From CAZRNB01 sp964601355 (GTDB lineage Bacteria > Planctomycetota > Phycisphaerae > Sedimentisphaerales > Anaerobacaceae), in NCBI GenBank assembly GCA_964601355.1, contig CAZRNB010000003.1, positions 12,963-76,962 of the forward strand: a DNA stretch of 64,000 nucleotides, in the 5' to 3' direction. Below the pieces are notes generated by a model, which did not search any database, was not told the DNA's origin, and saw nothing but the letters and a program-made list of their open reading frames with translations. The position numbers and the translations under genes are program-made. Positions 40,570 through 49,778 of the stretch are shown here, piece after piece (the first letter of the stretch is position 1; each line of letters starts with the position of its first letter).

Positions 40570-41468
40570 GCCTTTTGTGCCTCCACAAAACCGCTGCGTT
40601 TCAGGAAGCGAAGTATCTGGGTTTCTTGCTCCGTCGGTTTGGGAGCCGGCCACCATTGCGTGAAGACCCAATCCAGATAATGCGTGGATTGTCCGGCTTT
40701 CCGCCATTCCAGGGCCAGGTGCCGCTTGGGGTCGTCGTATTGGCGCACCATCTCCTCAGTCTCGTCCTTGGTCAGCCGGTGATATTTCTCATAATGGATG
40801 ATCCCGGGACCATCCAGACGTCCTTTTTTAAACGCCGGTTCCTCTGTCGGATACCCCAGGACCATCGCAATGAGCGGGAAACAATGCTTCGTGGGCAAGT
40901 CGAGGAGTTTCCATACCCGATCCATGTCCCCGCGATGAATGCCGTTGGTGATCAGGTAGTCAATCCCGAGAGACCGGGCGGTTATCGCAGCGGTCTGGAG
41001 AGCCAGGATGGCATCAATGCCGGCAAGGCAAAAACAGTTCATGTTGTCTGGGAAGAAGGAATACCCCAGGTGCTCCGCGAGGGTTTTCATGCGGTTGTAG
41101 TCCACGCAGTAGAGAAGCAGGCAGCCTCCCTGGTAGGTACATACTTGCTTCATCATCTCCCGGTCCTTGACCACCACGATGGAGTAGTTCTGCATATTCG
41201 AGGTATTCGCCGCTCGGACGCTGGCCTGCAGGACCGTCTGGAGCGCGGCCTCCGGTATCTCCTTATCGAGGAAGTTGCCGTGGATCGTCCGCAAGCTCCG
41301 GATGCTCTTGAGCGTCTCATTGGCCGGCTGGGTCGGCTCTCCTCCAGCGGCCTTCGGTTTCTCCTCCGCCATGGCTGAATCGGGATTCGACCGCATCAGG
41401 AGGACGCTGCCACCGAGCAATGCCCCTTGCTTCAAAAAAGTTCGTCGATTGTTGGATTTCTTGTTCAT
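40566..41468 (-). CDS. Tat-exported nitroreductase-family protein
   Basis: 300 aa from ATG 41466-41468 (AGGAG upstream). The N-terminus carries a twin-arginine signal (NNRRTFLKQGALLGGSVLLM). The mature part is a nitroreductase-type FMN enzyme: TLKSIRSLRTIHGNFLDKEI, ASVRAANTSNMQNYSIVVVK, AGIDAILALQTAAITARSLG and LIAMVLGYPTEEPAFKKGRL, the usual order of the family. A long C-terminal tail (RHLALEWRKAGQSTHYLDWV) is typical of a Tat-exported subgroup. First gene of the minus-strand run. Substrate unknown. Confidence 0.8.
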   Translation of the reverse strand: MNKKSNNRRTFLKQGALLGGSVLLMRSNPDSAMAEEKPKAAGGEPTQPANETLKSIRSLRTIHGNFLDKEIPEAALQTVLQASVRAANTSNMQNYSIVVVKDREMMKQVCTYQGGCLLLYCVDYNRMKTLAEHLGYSFFPDNMNCFCLAGIDAILALQTAAITARSLGIDYLITNGIHRGDMDRVWKLLDLPTKHCFPLIAMVLGYPTEEPAFKKGRLDGPGIIHYEKYHRLTKDETEEMVRQYDDPKRHLALEWRKAGQSTHYLDWVFTQWWPAPKPTEQETQILRFLKRSGFVEAQKA

Positions 41469-41619
41469 TGTTATCATCTCCTAATAGGTTATCGATTTGT
41501 ATGGATAAGCTCAGAAATCGCAGAAGACTTGACTGAAACTGATTCCAATTCATTGGTTATTGTCCAGCTTAGTGTGTAAGCCTCATCCGCCGGAAACTTC
41601 GGCACTGACGATGACACAT

Positions 41620-42672
41620 TCATTTCCGAATTTTTACAGATTTAAATATTCCGGCTCCAATATTGTATCCAAGTGTGTCTGGGATAATATGCAAATGATC
41701 AACCGGCCATGGTTCGAATACAGTCTTGATCATCCTTAGCGATATATTGCCTTGCTTTATAATATTAGTCTCGTTCAGCTCAAAATCTGACGGTTTTAAA
41801 TATCCTTCTCCCTTATAGTGTTGATTGTTTACTATTACACAATTATCTATAGAATATTTTGCAGTATTGGAGGCCTCTTTGACCCAGAAAAAGTTACAGT
41901 TTGTAACTATATTATTCTTATAGATAAAATCTTTATCCGGCGAAGCCGTCCAGATAGCGCTTATATTTGCACCATAGACAATGCAATTTGTCATACTATT
42001 TCCGGTTTTAATGCCATTTCCAGAATCCTGCCAATATATCGCTGCATTATTTGCATTATAAAAGACACAGTGATCAACCTTAACCGCATCTCCATGCGCA
42101 ATAATACCTGCCTGAATCACAGAGGTTTGTAAATCACCTAAAAACATACACTGCTCAACTATTAAATCTGTCTTTTCTTTATTAAATCTGGCAATTGGGT
42201 AATACAGGTTTACAGGATAATTATGACCAAGAAATTTCATTCCCCTAATTGTCACATGGCTTTCGTCGATAAAAAAGCTGACAATCCAATTATCTTTGAT
42301 CCAAAGATCCTTTGCCAGTATTTCCCCTTTTTTGGACTTTGTTTTAATTACAGGCATTTTTTCAGGTGTCCAAGATGTATCGTCGGGTAAAATACTCGCT
42401 TCGATTATAATACGTTTGTCAGTCATCTCTTTTTCTGTAGCAACTGATACATGTTTATCTAAGATATAGATTCCCGGATTTATTTTCATGACATAAATAT
42501 CATTATCCCGGCTTCTGATAATTTCAGCAGCCTTTTTAATAGAATAAACAGGAGCTTCTTTAGTCCCCGGATTTTTATCATCTCCAGTATTACAATCAAC
42601 ATAAATGGTCTGTGAGTAAACAGCCAAATCACAAATGCAAACAATAAGGCTTATTAATAATGTTGTTTTCAT
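41620..42672 (-). CDS. Exported right-handed beta-helix protein
   Basis: 350 aa with a signal peptide (MKTTLLISLIVCICDLAVYS). The mature start TIYVDCNTGDDKNPGTKEAP is typical of planctomycete DUF1565/parallel-beta-helix proteins. Repeating strands such as VEQCMFLGDL, VDHCVFYNANNAAIYW, MTNCIVYGANISAIW and IVTNCNFFWV form the solenoid. Such folds bind or cleave polysaccharides, but no catalytic residues are recognisable. It is the intact relative of the broken gene at 43694-45398 and shares its ending (HLHIIPDTLGYNIGAGIF). Confidence 0.75.
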   Translation of the reverse strand: MKTTLLISLIVCICDLAVYSQTIYVDCNTGDDKNPGTKEAPVYSIKKAAEIIRSRDNDIYVMKINPGIYILDKHVSVATEKEMTDKRIIIEASILPDDTSWTPEKMPVIKTKSKKGEILAKDLWIKDNWIVSFFIDESHVTIRGMKFLGHNYPVNLYYPIARFNKEKTDLIVEQCMFLGDLQTSVIQAGIIAHGDAVKVDHCVFYNANNAAIYWQDSGNGIKTGNSMTNCIVYGANISAIWTASPDKDFIYKNNIVTNCNFFWVKEASNTAKYSIDNCVIVNNQHYKGEGYLKPSDFELNETNIIKQGNISLRMIKTVFEPWPVDHLHIIPDTLGYNIGAGIFKSVKIRK

Positions 42673-42741
42673 AAGTAAAAACCTCCAAGTAAACTACGGG
42701 TGAAACCCGTAGTAGTCTACTTTTATATTATCTTCTATTTT

Positions 42742-43203
42742 TTAGATTTTGAATTCGAATGGCCCTTCTTTGTAACATCCCTTTGCAAAAGCAGGTGACA
42801 GTTTAAGTACCGTAAATTCAGGGTCATCAGCGCCGCCCGGCCAGTGCATTTCCCAGCCTTTCTGCCAGAGCTGTTTCTTGAATTCTTTATCTGTAATTTC
42901 TTCTATTTCTCCGCCAAGCATCAGCGTATGGAACTCACCTGGATTGCATAAATAAGCCGACACCTTCGGATTGGCCTGAATCTGTTGCATCTTCGTAGAT
43001 GAACGACTGGTTATAAAATAAATTGCAAAATCTTTCTTGTATTGCGCCAGTACACCCGCTGCAACGGGATTTTCTTTCTTGTTCCTAAGGTTAGACATCA
43101 TTCTTGTATGAGGAAAACCGTCGCTGCCGATGGTGCTTAGGTATATCGCATTGGCTGTTTCCATTAAGTTCAAGCATTCTTGTTTCAGTTCTTTTTCTTC
43201 CAT
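42742..43203 (-). CDS. Pyridoxamine-phosphate-oxidase-like flavin-binding protein
   Basis: 153 aa from ATG 43201-43203, with AAAGGAAA upstream. A stand-alone split-barrel domain: NAIYLSTIGSDGFPHTRMMS, STKMQQIQANPKVSAYLCNP, FHTLMLGGEIEEITD and QLWQKGWEMHWPGGADDPEF. It is closely related to the C-terminal half of the protein at 39670-40569, so one arose from the other by duplication with gain or loss of the NTF2 domain. General-stress-protein-26-like members bind FMN. It ends 70 bp before the beta-helix gene on the same strand. Confidence 0.8.
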   Translation of the reverse strand: MEEKELKQECLNLMETANAIYLSTIGSDGFPHTRMMSNLRNKKENPVAAGVLAQYKKDFAIYFITSRSSTKMQQIQANPKVSAYLCNPGEFHTLMLGGEIEEITDKEFKKQLWQKGWEMHWPGGADDPEFTVLKLSPAFAKGCYKEGPFEFKI

Positions 43204-43262
43204 CTTTAGGTTTCCTTTCTTGATAAGGGAATAATTCAATAATACTCAGAAATACGATTTGA

Positions 43263-43661
43263 TTAAGTTCCTAACGATTCTCGGATTTTAAGCAGATATT
43301 CCCTGCCCAGAAATGGCTTGATGAAACGTTCGCGGTCGTTTTTGGGAACATCAACTCCATCCTTGAATTTCTCTTCAACAAAATTTATTTTGGGCTTAAG
43401 TTTATCACAGGCAAACTGCTCGCAATGGGCACAATTATCTATGTTTTTCTCAATCGTACAAGGTCTTACAGTACAGCTTGGGTCACCGCCAGCTTCAAGA
43501 CATCCCTCGCAGACCGTGATTGCCTCAGGCGGTATCTCTGAACCAAAATATTTCGCCCATGCATCGCACATTTGTTTCTTGTCGGCATCCGATTTGAGGT
43601 TTGTTTTGTACGCTGGGCATAAATCACATCTGTACCCACATCTCGCTATGATTGGTTCCAT
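43263..43661 (-). CDS. DUF3795 cysteine-rich protein
   Basis: A 132-aa cytosolic protein beginning MEPIIARCGYRCDLCPAYKT. It has cysteines in CGYRCDLC, CEGCLEAGGDPSC, RPCTIEKNIDNCAHC and FACDKL, the pattern of DUF3795, presumed to bind zinc or an iron-sulfur cluster. Function unknown. It is common in anaerobes. It lies between the broken esterase gene and the PPOX-like gene on the same strand, 59 bp from the latter. Confidence 0.8.
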   Translation of the reverse strand: MEPIIARCGYRCDLCPAYKTNLKSDADKKQMCDAWAKYFGSEIPPEAITVCEGCLEAGGDPSCTVRPCTIEKNIDNCAHCEQFACDKLKPKINFVEEKFKDGVDVPKNDRERFIKPFLGREYLLKIRESLGT

Positions 43662-43693
43662 TTTCTGCGCCTCCTTTTGGTATGTTAATGTTT

Positions 43694-44881
43694 TTAGGGC
43701 TTCTTAAGGTATTTATCCAAAAAAGAAACTATCTTCGCTACCGCTTCCGGATCATTCCGTATGATTTCTGAGCTGTGACCTTGAGGTACTATGAATAATT
43801 TAGACTCTATCTTTTGTGCAGTCAGCGCTCGGCTTAGCCTCTCAGCCTGTGATAATGGGACTTGCGGATCATTTTTAGAGTGTATAATCAAGGTTGCAGG
43901 ATAATCTGAATCAATATAATTGATGGGCAGCAGTGCATCAACTTTTTTCTGATTTGACTTTGGCTCAAAACCCAAAATCTCCCACGGCCACAGCCCATTA
44001 TCCAGTAGGAAAAAGCAAAGTTTATATCTATCCTCTCCGCCTTGCGTTAGTATCTCCTTGCCCACAGAGTCATAAAGGTTGCTTTTCTTTAGTATAGATC
44101 TGTCTATGCTTGGCCTGGCAAATTCAAAGTCTGCAAAGCCGGATATTGCAACTACAGCCTGTAGTCGAGGTTTTACCATATAGCCACAGGCTGTAGCTAA
44201 AAACGCTCCGGCAGAGCCTCCGATTACGCCCAACCTGTTAGGATCTGCGTTGAACAATGAAGGGCCTTGGCTTCTGACCCAAATACAAGCATCTCTGGCA
44301 TCTTTAACAATTTCCTCCAGCTTTATCTCCGGTGCCAGGCGATAGTCTATCGAAACAACAGCGTAGTTAGCCTCTATTAGCTTGTCTAACAAGGGTTTTC
44401 TTGGCTGACCTATTCGGCTGCCGAACATAAATCCACCGCCGTGAATATATAAAACCACAGCACGTACTTCATCTTTTGTTGGTAAAAGTACATCAGCAAG
44501 AATCTCCTGGCCATCCACTTCTTTATAAGCATAGGTTTCTTTACGATAACCTTGCTCCTCTATTTTTGCACCTCTCGCTGATTCTGTAAACAATCCTGCA
44601 CTGAGGTCACTTCCCAGCGTCCCCGGCACAACGTGCAAATATCCTCGCGGTCGAACTACGCTAAGAGCTTCTGGAGTTACAAGTGCTTTCTCGAGATTTA
44701 TGGTTCCTTCTTCGATTACATTTTTCTCATCGAAGGTTACTTCCGCCCCAGTCTGGCCATATATTTTAGCTGCTGTTCCATAGCCTGAATTGTACTTGTT
44801 GTCTGTCACCACACAGTCATTGACGCGATATTTCTTCCGGTTATCCGGTGCACGCATCCAGAAGTACTGCCCTCGTGTCAC
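43694..44881 (-). pseudogene. 3' part of a broken beta-helix/esterase fusion gene
   Basis: The frame encodes the end of a beta-helix domain (VNDCVVTDNKYNSGYG ... YLHVVPGTLGSDLSAGLF, matching the ending of the 41620-42672 protein). A complete alpha/beta-hydrolase follows: oxyanion IHGGGF, nucleophile elbow GGSAGA, then NDPQVP and PQGHSS for the Asp and His. This is a hormone-sensitive-lipase-type esterase. Upstream the frame continues past its GTG (44879-44881) as SEDFQFHHNIVTRGQYFW, homologous to DFIYKNNIVTNCNFFW of the intact relative, and then meets the other fragment out of frame. The esterase may still be made from an internal start. Confidence 0.7.
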
Positions 44882-44906
44882 GATGTTATGATGAAACTGG
44901 AAATCC

Positions 44907-45398
44907 TCAGACCGAATAGCCCCACGTCATCGGCCGAGGATTCCCCAGAAACTTGATTCCCCGTACTGTCGCATGATTCACCTCTATTTTAAGAGCCATT
45001 GCATGTTTTTCTGTCTCTGTCCCATCACCTTTGACAGTTGAAAGCACTACCGGCATTAAAGCCGGCGTCCAATTGGGGTCATCTGGCAGAACCGTTGCCT
45101 CTATAATGAGCCGATTATCCTTTGTATATTGCCGTGAGTTCTTAAATTCGACTGTCTCTTCAACACAATGAGCCCCAGGTTCGATCTTGATTGTCGTCGG
45201 CCCCGGTTCGGTACTATTATTGGCAATAGCTGCTGCCTTTGCTATCGTTCTCGCCGGCTTTTCTTTTGTTCCCGGATTAACATCGTTGCCTTTTGTGTCA
45301 TCAACGTATAGTACCTCAGCGGCCGCACCTTGAACTAAAATTGCGATGACCAAAACCACAAATATGAACCACAATACCAACACATTCTTCACATACAT
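44907..45398 (-). pseudogene. 5' part of a broken beta-helix/esterase fusion gene
   Basis: 163 codons with a signal peptide (FIFVVLVIAILVQGAAAEVL) and the start of a beta-helix domain (LYVDDTKGNDVNPGTKEKPA), parallel to the intact relative at 41620-42672. The frame ends GIKFLGNPRPMTWGYSV, while the relative continues for about 75 more residues before the segment where the downstream fragment resumes. The simplest reading is an internal deletion of about 230 bp with a frame change at the junction near 44900. A short exported product could still be made. Confidence 0.7.
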
Positions 45399-45569
45399 TT
45401 TAATTCTCCTTCATTAAAATAATTAGTTTTATATAATATAGTACTATATAGAACTATTATCAAGCAAAATCTCAAATTTTTTTGTAAAATTTTACTGCCC
45501 TTCAAAATCCATGCTGTTTGCCAGGACTGCACCTTGTTAGAAACCAAATCCGCGGTTACAATTAAGTCT

Positions 45570-46499
45570 ATGAAGGCTACGATAGCACATTCGAAATTTG
45601 TGATTTTTTTTCTTGCATCGAGGCCGAAGTTTTTGGTTGCAAGCGCCGCTCCGGTTCTGGTTGGCTCCGCTGCCGGATACGCCGTTGCGGGGACTTTTCA
45701 GCCAGTTCTTTTTGTTCTGGCTCTATTGTCGATAATGTTCCTGCACGCAGGCGCCAACATCACCAACGACTACTACGACCATATCTCCGGCAACGACTGG
45801 GGCAATAAAAATCCAACGCCGTTTTCCGGAGGACGACGATTCATCCAGGAAGGCATTCTTTCGGCAAAAGCAACTCTGCTTGCCGCGTTATTCTGCTTTG
45901 CTGCCGGCTCAGCTATCGGACTTGTAATCTTATATCTGACGCGAAGCGTTTTTATTTTAATAATTGGCCTCGCCGGCCTATTGGGCGGCTTTTTCTATAC
46001 GGCCAGGCCTATCCAGTTAGGCTACCGCTGCATCGGCGAGTTAGTTATCGCGATGCTATTCGGTCTGCTTCCGGTATTCGGCTCATATTATTTGCAGACA
46101 CAGACTCTTAATACGGTTATTCTTTTGCCTGCTTTTATTGTCAGCATTTTGATTTTTCTGGTGATTTTGGTGAATGAATTTCCTGATTATGCCGCCGATG
46201 CCGCCGTGAATAAGCGGACGCTTGTCGTTCGCTTCGGCGTGCCGAGTTCCGTTTGGATTTACAGGACGGCGTTAATTATAAGCTACATTGTCGCAGCGGC
46301 TATGCTTTTTTTTAGAGTGACGTTTTTCGCCGGACTATTTTACTTCCTTACGCTGCCGGTCGCGGTCTTAGCTATAAAACTTGCTAATAAAGAGAATTTA
46401 TCCAAGCCAGGCCAATACCGTGCCAGCCAGGTCACGGTTCTTTTGCATACCGTTGGATCTTTAGCACTTGCTATTGCGTTTCTTATTTTTTCATTATAG
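45570..46499 (+). CDS. UbiA/MenA-family prenyltransferase
   Basis: Integral membrane enzyme that attaches an isoprenoid chain to an aromatic or other acceptor, by family usually quinone precursors. 309 aa with eight or nine membrane helices. The first aspartate motif lies in NITNDYYDHISGNDWGNK and the second in LVNEFPDYAADAAVNKRTLV; NPTPFSGGRRFIQEG resembles the MenA signature. The ATG at 45570 is preferred; a TTG 12 codons upstream is possible. It starts a plus-strand run with HpnK 11 bp downstream, then GT2 and phosphatases. It may be menaquinone MenA or a polyprenyl lipid transferase serving this cluster; sequence alone leaves this open. Confidence 0.8.
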   Translation: MKATIAHSKFVIFFLASRPKFLVASAAPVLVGSAAGYAVAGTFQPVLFVLALLSIMFLHAGANITNDYYDHISGNDWGNKNPTPFSGGRRFIQEGILSAKATLLAALFCFAAGSAIGLVILYLTRSVFILIIGLAGLLGGFFYTARPIQLGYRCIGELVIAMLFGLLPVFGSYYLQTQTLNTVILLPAFIVSILIFLVILVNEFPDYAADAAVNKRTLVVRFGVPSSVWIYRTALIISYIVAAAMLFFRVTFFAGLFYFLTLPVAVLAIKLANKENLSKPGQYRASQVTVLLHTVGSLALAIAFLIFSL

Positions 46500-46510
46500 A
46501 CTTTGTACAC

Positions 46511-47359
46511 ATGGACAGATGCGTCATAATAAACGCAGATGATTTTGGCTTGTGTAGCGGTGTGAACAGGGCAGTTGAACAGGCCCACACCGACGGGGTC
46601 TTAACCAGCACAACGATTATGGCCAATATGCCGGGGGCGAAAGAAGCAATAATAATCGCTAAAAAATTGCCCGATCTTGGTGTCGGAGTGCATCTGAATC
46701 TTACCGAAGGCGTGGCGATGTCAAAAAAAGATTGTGCTGGTTGTCTGATTAATGATGAGGGGACATTTGCCTTATCGGCGGAAAAACTTTCGCTTTTTTC
46801 CATCCTTAAAAGTACGATAAGAAAGGCCATCGAGCGGGAATTTTCTACGCAGATTCAGTGGGTGATCGATAACGGCATAAAACCAACGCATCTTGATTCA
46901 CACAAACACGTTCACAGCTTCCCAGTCATATTTTCGATAGTGTGCCGTTTGGCGCAGCGTTTTCAAATTGGCGCTATACGGTACGTATTCGAGCCGAAGC
47001 AAATCAGCCGGCCGCCCTGGCCGATAAGCACCGAGGACGGTCGAAAAAGAGCTGCTTATGTCAGAATTATGGCGAAAATCAACCGATTTCAGAACAAGGA
47101 TTTTTTCAAAACTGAGGCGCTGCTTGGCGTTTCTCATACGGGGAAAATAGATTTTAGTTTTCTTAAAGCCGCTACACTATATAATCCAGCCCAAGTAAGC
47201 GAAATCATGACACACCCCGGATTTACAGATGGCCTGGACAAAACCAAAACAAGGCTTGTTCAGGAACGGAAAGCCGAGCTGGATGCGCTCTGCAGTGAAA
47301 AAACCAAACAGTATTTTAAGGACGCGGCAATAAAATTGGTGCATTATGGCCAGCTATGA
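46511..47359 (+). CDS. ChbG/HpnK-type carbohydrate deacetylase (YdjC family)
   Basis: 282 aa. Metal-dependent N-deacetylase of sugar lipids or chito-oligosaccharides. The family markers are INADDFGLCSGVNRAVEQAH at the N-terminus (metal-binding DD), GVGVHLNLTEG (His), HLDSHKHVHSFPVIF (His pair) and the late IMTHPGF. HpnK deacetylates the glycosylated hopanoid intermediate, and here it sits with a GT2 and lipid-modifying genes, which favours a lipid substrate. It overlaps the next gene by 14 nt. Its start is 11 bp after the UbiA-type stop. Confidence 0.85.
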   Translation: MDRCVIINADDFGLCSGVNRAVEQAHTDGVLTSTTIMANMPGAKEAIIIAKKLPDLGVGVHLNLTEGVAMSKKDCAGCLINDEGTFALSAEKLSLFSILKSTIRKAIEREFSTQIQWVIDNGIKPTHLDSHKHVHSFPVIFSIVCRLAQRFQIGAIRYVFEPKQISRPPWPISTEDGRKRAAYVRIMAKINRFQNKDFFKTEALLGVSHTGKIDFSFLKAATLYNPAQVSEIMTHPGFTDGLDKTKTRLVQERKAELDALCSEKTKQYFKDAAIKLVHYGQL

Positions 47360-48326
47360 GCGAAAAACAATTGATTGTTCAGTTGTGATACCTCTTTATA
47401 ACGAAGAACCCGCCATCGACGAGCTGTACGATAGGCTCACCTCAACAATGGCCCGAACAGGTCTATCTTATGAGATTATCTTTGTCGATGACGGCAGCAG
47501 CGACAGGACGCTGGAGCTGATAAAGAATATCGCTGAAAAAGACCCAAAAGTTGTGGCCGTTGAGCTTCGCTGCAACTTCGGGCAGACGGCTGCGCTGGCT
47601 GCCGGCTTCGATACTTCAACGGGACAGACAATAATCTCTATGGACGGCGACCTTCAGCACTGCCCGGAGGAGATACCAGAGTTTCTCGAAAAGATAAACC
47701 AGGGCTACGACGTCGTCAGCGGCTGGCGCAAACACAGGGTTGATAACCTGCTGTTTAGAAAGATCCCTTCAAGAGCAGCCAACTGGCTTGCTTCAAAAAT
47801 CAGTGGAGTGGACATCCACGATTTCGGAACCACTTTCAAGGCCTATAGACGGGAGATGATTGCAGAAGTGAACCTCTTTGGAGAAATGCACAGATTCATA
47901 CCCGCCCTGTTATCGCGAAGCGGCGCTAAAATAGTCGAGATACCGATAAAGAACGTTGCCCGCGCCGAAGGCACGAGCAATTATGGAATTTCCAGAACTT
48001 ACAGAGTTCTTCTTGATTTGATAACACTGAGATTTTTGCTGGGATACGTTACCAGGCCGTTGTACTTTTTTGGCAAATTAGCTATATACTGTATCATTGC
48101 AGCGGTACTGATGGGAGCTTATATACTTTACGATAAGTTTTTTTATAACGTGCCTATTATGGTTGCACACGGCCCAATGGCAGGACTGGCGGCTGTGCTG
48201 CTGCTGGTTGGACTAATCCTTACCTCCACCGGCCTGATAGGGGATTTGGTAAGCAGGGTTTATTACGAATCAACAAACAAAAAGGTATATTCAGTGCGGA
48301 AAATACACCGCAAAACAGTTCAATAA
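47346..48326 (+). CDS. GT2 glycosyltransferase, polyprenyl-phosphate type
   Basis: 326 aa of the DPM1/GtrB/ArnC group that transfers a sugar from a nucleotide donor to polyprenyl phosphate. N-terminal GT-A domain: VVIPLYNEEPAIDELYDRL, IFVDDGSSDRTLELIK, the DxD-like MDGDLQHCPEEIP and GWRKHRVDNLLFRKIPSR. Two C-terminal membrane helices (LYFFGKLAIYCIIAAVLMGA, MAGLAAVLLLVGLILTSTGL) anchor it. It overlaps the HpnK-type gene, so transfer and deacetylation probably act on the same lipid-linked sugar. It could feed the ArnT-like transferase nearby. Confidence 0.85.
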   Translation: MASYERKTIDCSVVIPLYNEEPAIDELYDRLTSTMARTGLSYEIIFVDDGSSDRTLELIKNIAEKDPKVVAVELRCNFGQTAALAAGFDTSTGQTIISMDGDLQHCPEEIPEFLEKINQGYDVVSGWRKHRVDNLLFRKIPSRAANWLASKISGVDIHDFGTTFKAYRREMIAEVNLFGEMHRFIPALLSRSGAKIVEIPIKNVARAEGTSNYGISRTYRVLLDLITLRFLLGYVTRPLYFFGKLAIYCIIAAVLMGAYILYDKFFYNVPIMVAHGPMAGLAAVLLLVGLILTSTGLIGDLVSRVYYESTNKKVYSVRKIHRKTVQ

Positions 48327-48341
48327 TAACTGATTAAATCT

Positions 48342-48887
48342 ATGAAAAAGAAAAAATCGCCGATTGGTTTTACAATCATTCTGCTGGTTGCAGTAACAGG
48401 TGCAGTTTTTCTTGTCCGACATTTTCATATCAAAAATTTTCAAGTCATAAGTCAGAATGTTCTTTACTCCAGCGGCCAGCCCCGCGGAATGGACTATTAC
48501 CGTCTGCTCTACAAATATCACATCGCCACGATTGTGAATGTTCGGCTGCCTTCGGAACATAGAAATAGAAACTGGCATAATGAAGAAATAACCTGGACCA
48601 AAAGCAACGGCGTCAAATACATTGAAATGCCTATTGAAAGAAATCACTACTTCCCCGATGAGCAAACCCAGGACCAATTCCTCTCTATAATGGCTGATAA
48701 GACCAATCTGCCGATTCTCCTTCACGGAAGCGGCGATGACAAAAGAGTTGCTATGCTGACTGCTGCATGGTTGATAAAAACACAAGGCTATACCGTAAAT
48801 CAGACCTTTCAGACCATTGAAAAAATTTGTGATGACCGACCATTAAACGAAACAGACAGAAATTTTGTCCATCAGTTAGCGAAATAA
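48342..48887 (+). CDS. Phosphatase-like protein lacking the catalytic cysteine
   Basis: 181 aa with an N-terminal membrane anchor (FTIILLVAVTGAVFLVRHFH) and a dual-specificity/tyrosine-phosphatase fold: NVLYSSGQPRGMDYYRLLYK, IATIVNVRLPSEHRNRNW. The P-loop, normally HCxxGxxR, reads HGSGDDKR: the nucleophilic cysteine is Gly while the Arg is kept. It should be inactive as a phosphatase and may be a binding or regulatory version. It starts 15 bp after the GT2 gene and is followed by an intact relative. Confidence 0.75.
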   Translation: MKKKKSPIGFTIILLVAVTGAVFLVRHFHIKNFQVISQNVLYSSGQPRGMDYYRLLYKYHIATIVNVRLPSEHRNRNWHNEEITWTKSNGVKYIEMPIERNHYFPDEQTQDQFLSIMADKTNLPILLHGSGDDKRVAMLTAAWLIKTQGYTVNQTFQTIEKICDDRPLNETDRNFVHQLAK

Positions 48888-49081
48888 ATTGAAAACTTAT
48901 AGCAAAACCAAATTCTTTAATTTTGCTTTCCCGGCAACCTGTACCGATGTCGTTTATCTGGAAAGCAGACCTTTGATTTCGACCGTGGATATCCGCCGAA
49001 ATTTGTCCCGATATCTTTTGTGACTTGTATGATATAATAAATCGGTCGGTGCTCGTAAATGATAAAGAAAGGTGTCACACA

Positions 49082-49741
49082 ATGTCTGACATAAATTTAT
49101 CGCCTCATCGGAAGGCTATTTTTGCTAAAAGAAAGTTAATTGTAATATTAATCTACGGACTCATAATTGGTAGTGGAATCTGGTTGTGGGAGGAGGCAAT
49201 AAAGGATCGCATTATACCCAAACGCTTTGGTGTAGTGCAGGAGGGCCTGATATATCGAAGTGGTCGCATTTCGGCTTCGCTGATTGAGAAAACTTTAGTC
49301 AAATATAATATTCGTGTCATCATAGACCTTACCGGCGATTCACCTGATAATGCTGACCAGCAGGCTGAAAAGAGAGCAGCCGCTAAACTGAACATAGACA
49401 GACTCGTATTTCCATTAAGAGGCAACGGTACCGGTAACATTGGTAATTACGCCCTCGCAGTCGCCGCTATAGTCCAAGCCAATCGGGAAAACAAGGCTGT
49501 ACTTGTTCATTGCGCCGCTGGTGCCCAGCGCGCGGGCGGCGTGATAGCCACATATCGGCTGCTCGTGCAGAATAAGGACCCGGCTTTTGTACTGAAGGAG
49601 CTCAAACGCTATGGATGGTCTGTTAAAAACATCGAACTTTTAAAATATCTTAATAGTAATATGGAAGAGCTTGCTAAATCGCTCCAGCAAATGAAGGTTA
49701 TTGACCAGATACCTTCTCCTCTCCCCCAGCTGCATCCTTAG
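49082..49741 (+). CDS. Membrane-anchored dual-specificity phosphatase-like protein
   Basis: 219 aa from ATG 49082 (AAAGGTG upstream); a frame reaching back to 49025 has no support. It has an N-terminal anchor (KLIVILIYGLIIGSGIWLWE). The fold is that of its neighbour, with GVVQEGLIYRSGRISASLIE and VRVIIDLTGDSP-like strands, but with a complete P-loop HCAAGAQRAGG carrying Cys and Arg. It therefore may dephosphorylate a protein, a polyprenyl/lipid phosphate or an inositol/PGP-type substrate. It converges on the ArnT-like gene, 37 bp away. Confidence 0.75.
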   Translation: MSDINLSPHRKAIFAKRKLIVILIYGLIIGSGIWLWEEAIKDRIIPKRFGVVQEGLIYRSGRISASLIEKTLVKYNIRVIIDLTGDSPDNADQQAEKRAAAKLNIDRLVFPLRGNGTGNIGNYALAVAAIVQANRENKAVLVHCAAGAQRAGGVIATYRLLVQNKDPAFVLKELKRYGWSVKNIELLKYLNSNMEELAKSLQQMKVIDQIPSPLPQLHP

Positions 49742-49778
49742 ATGGTTTTTGCTGCTTGGTTTTATATTGCCTGCACTC

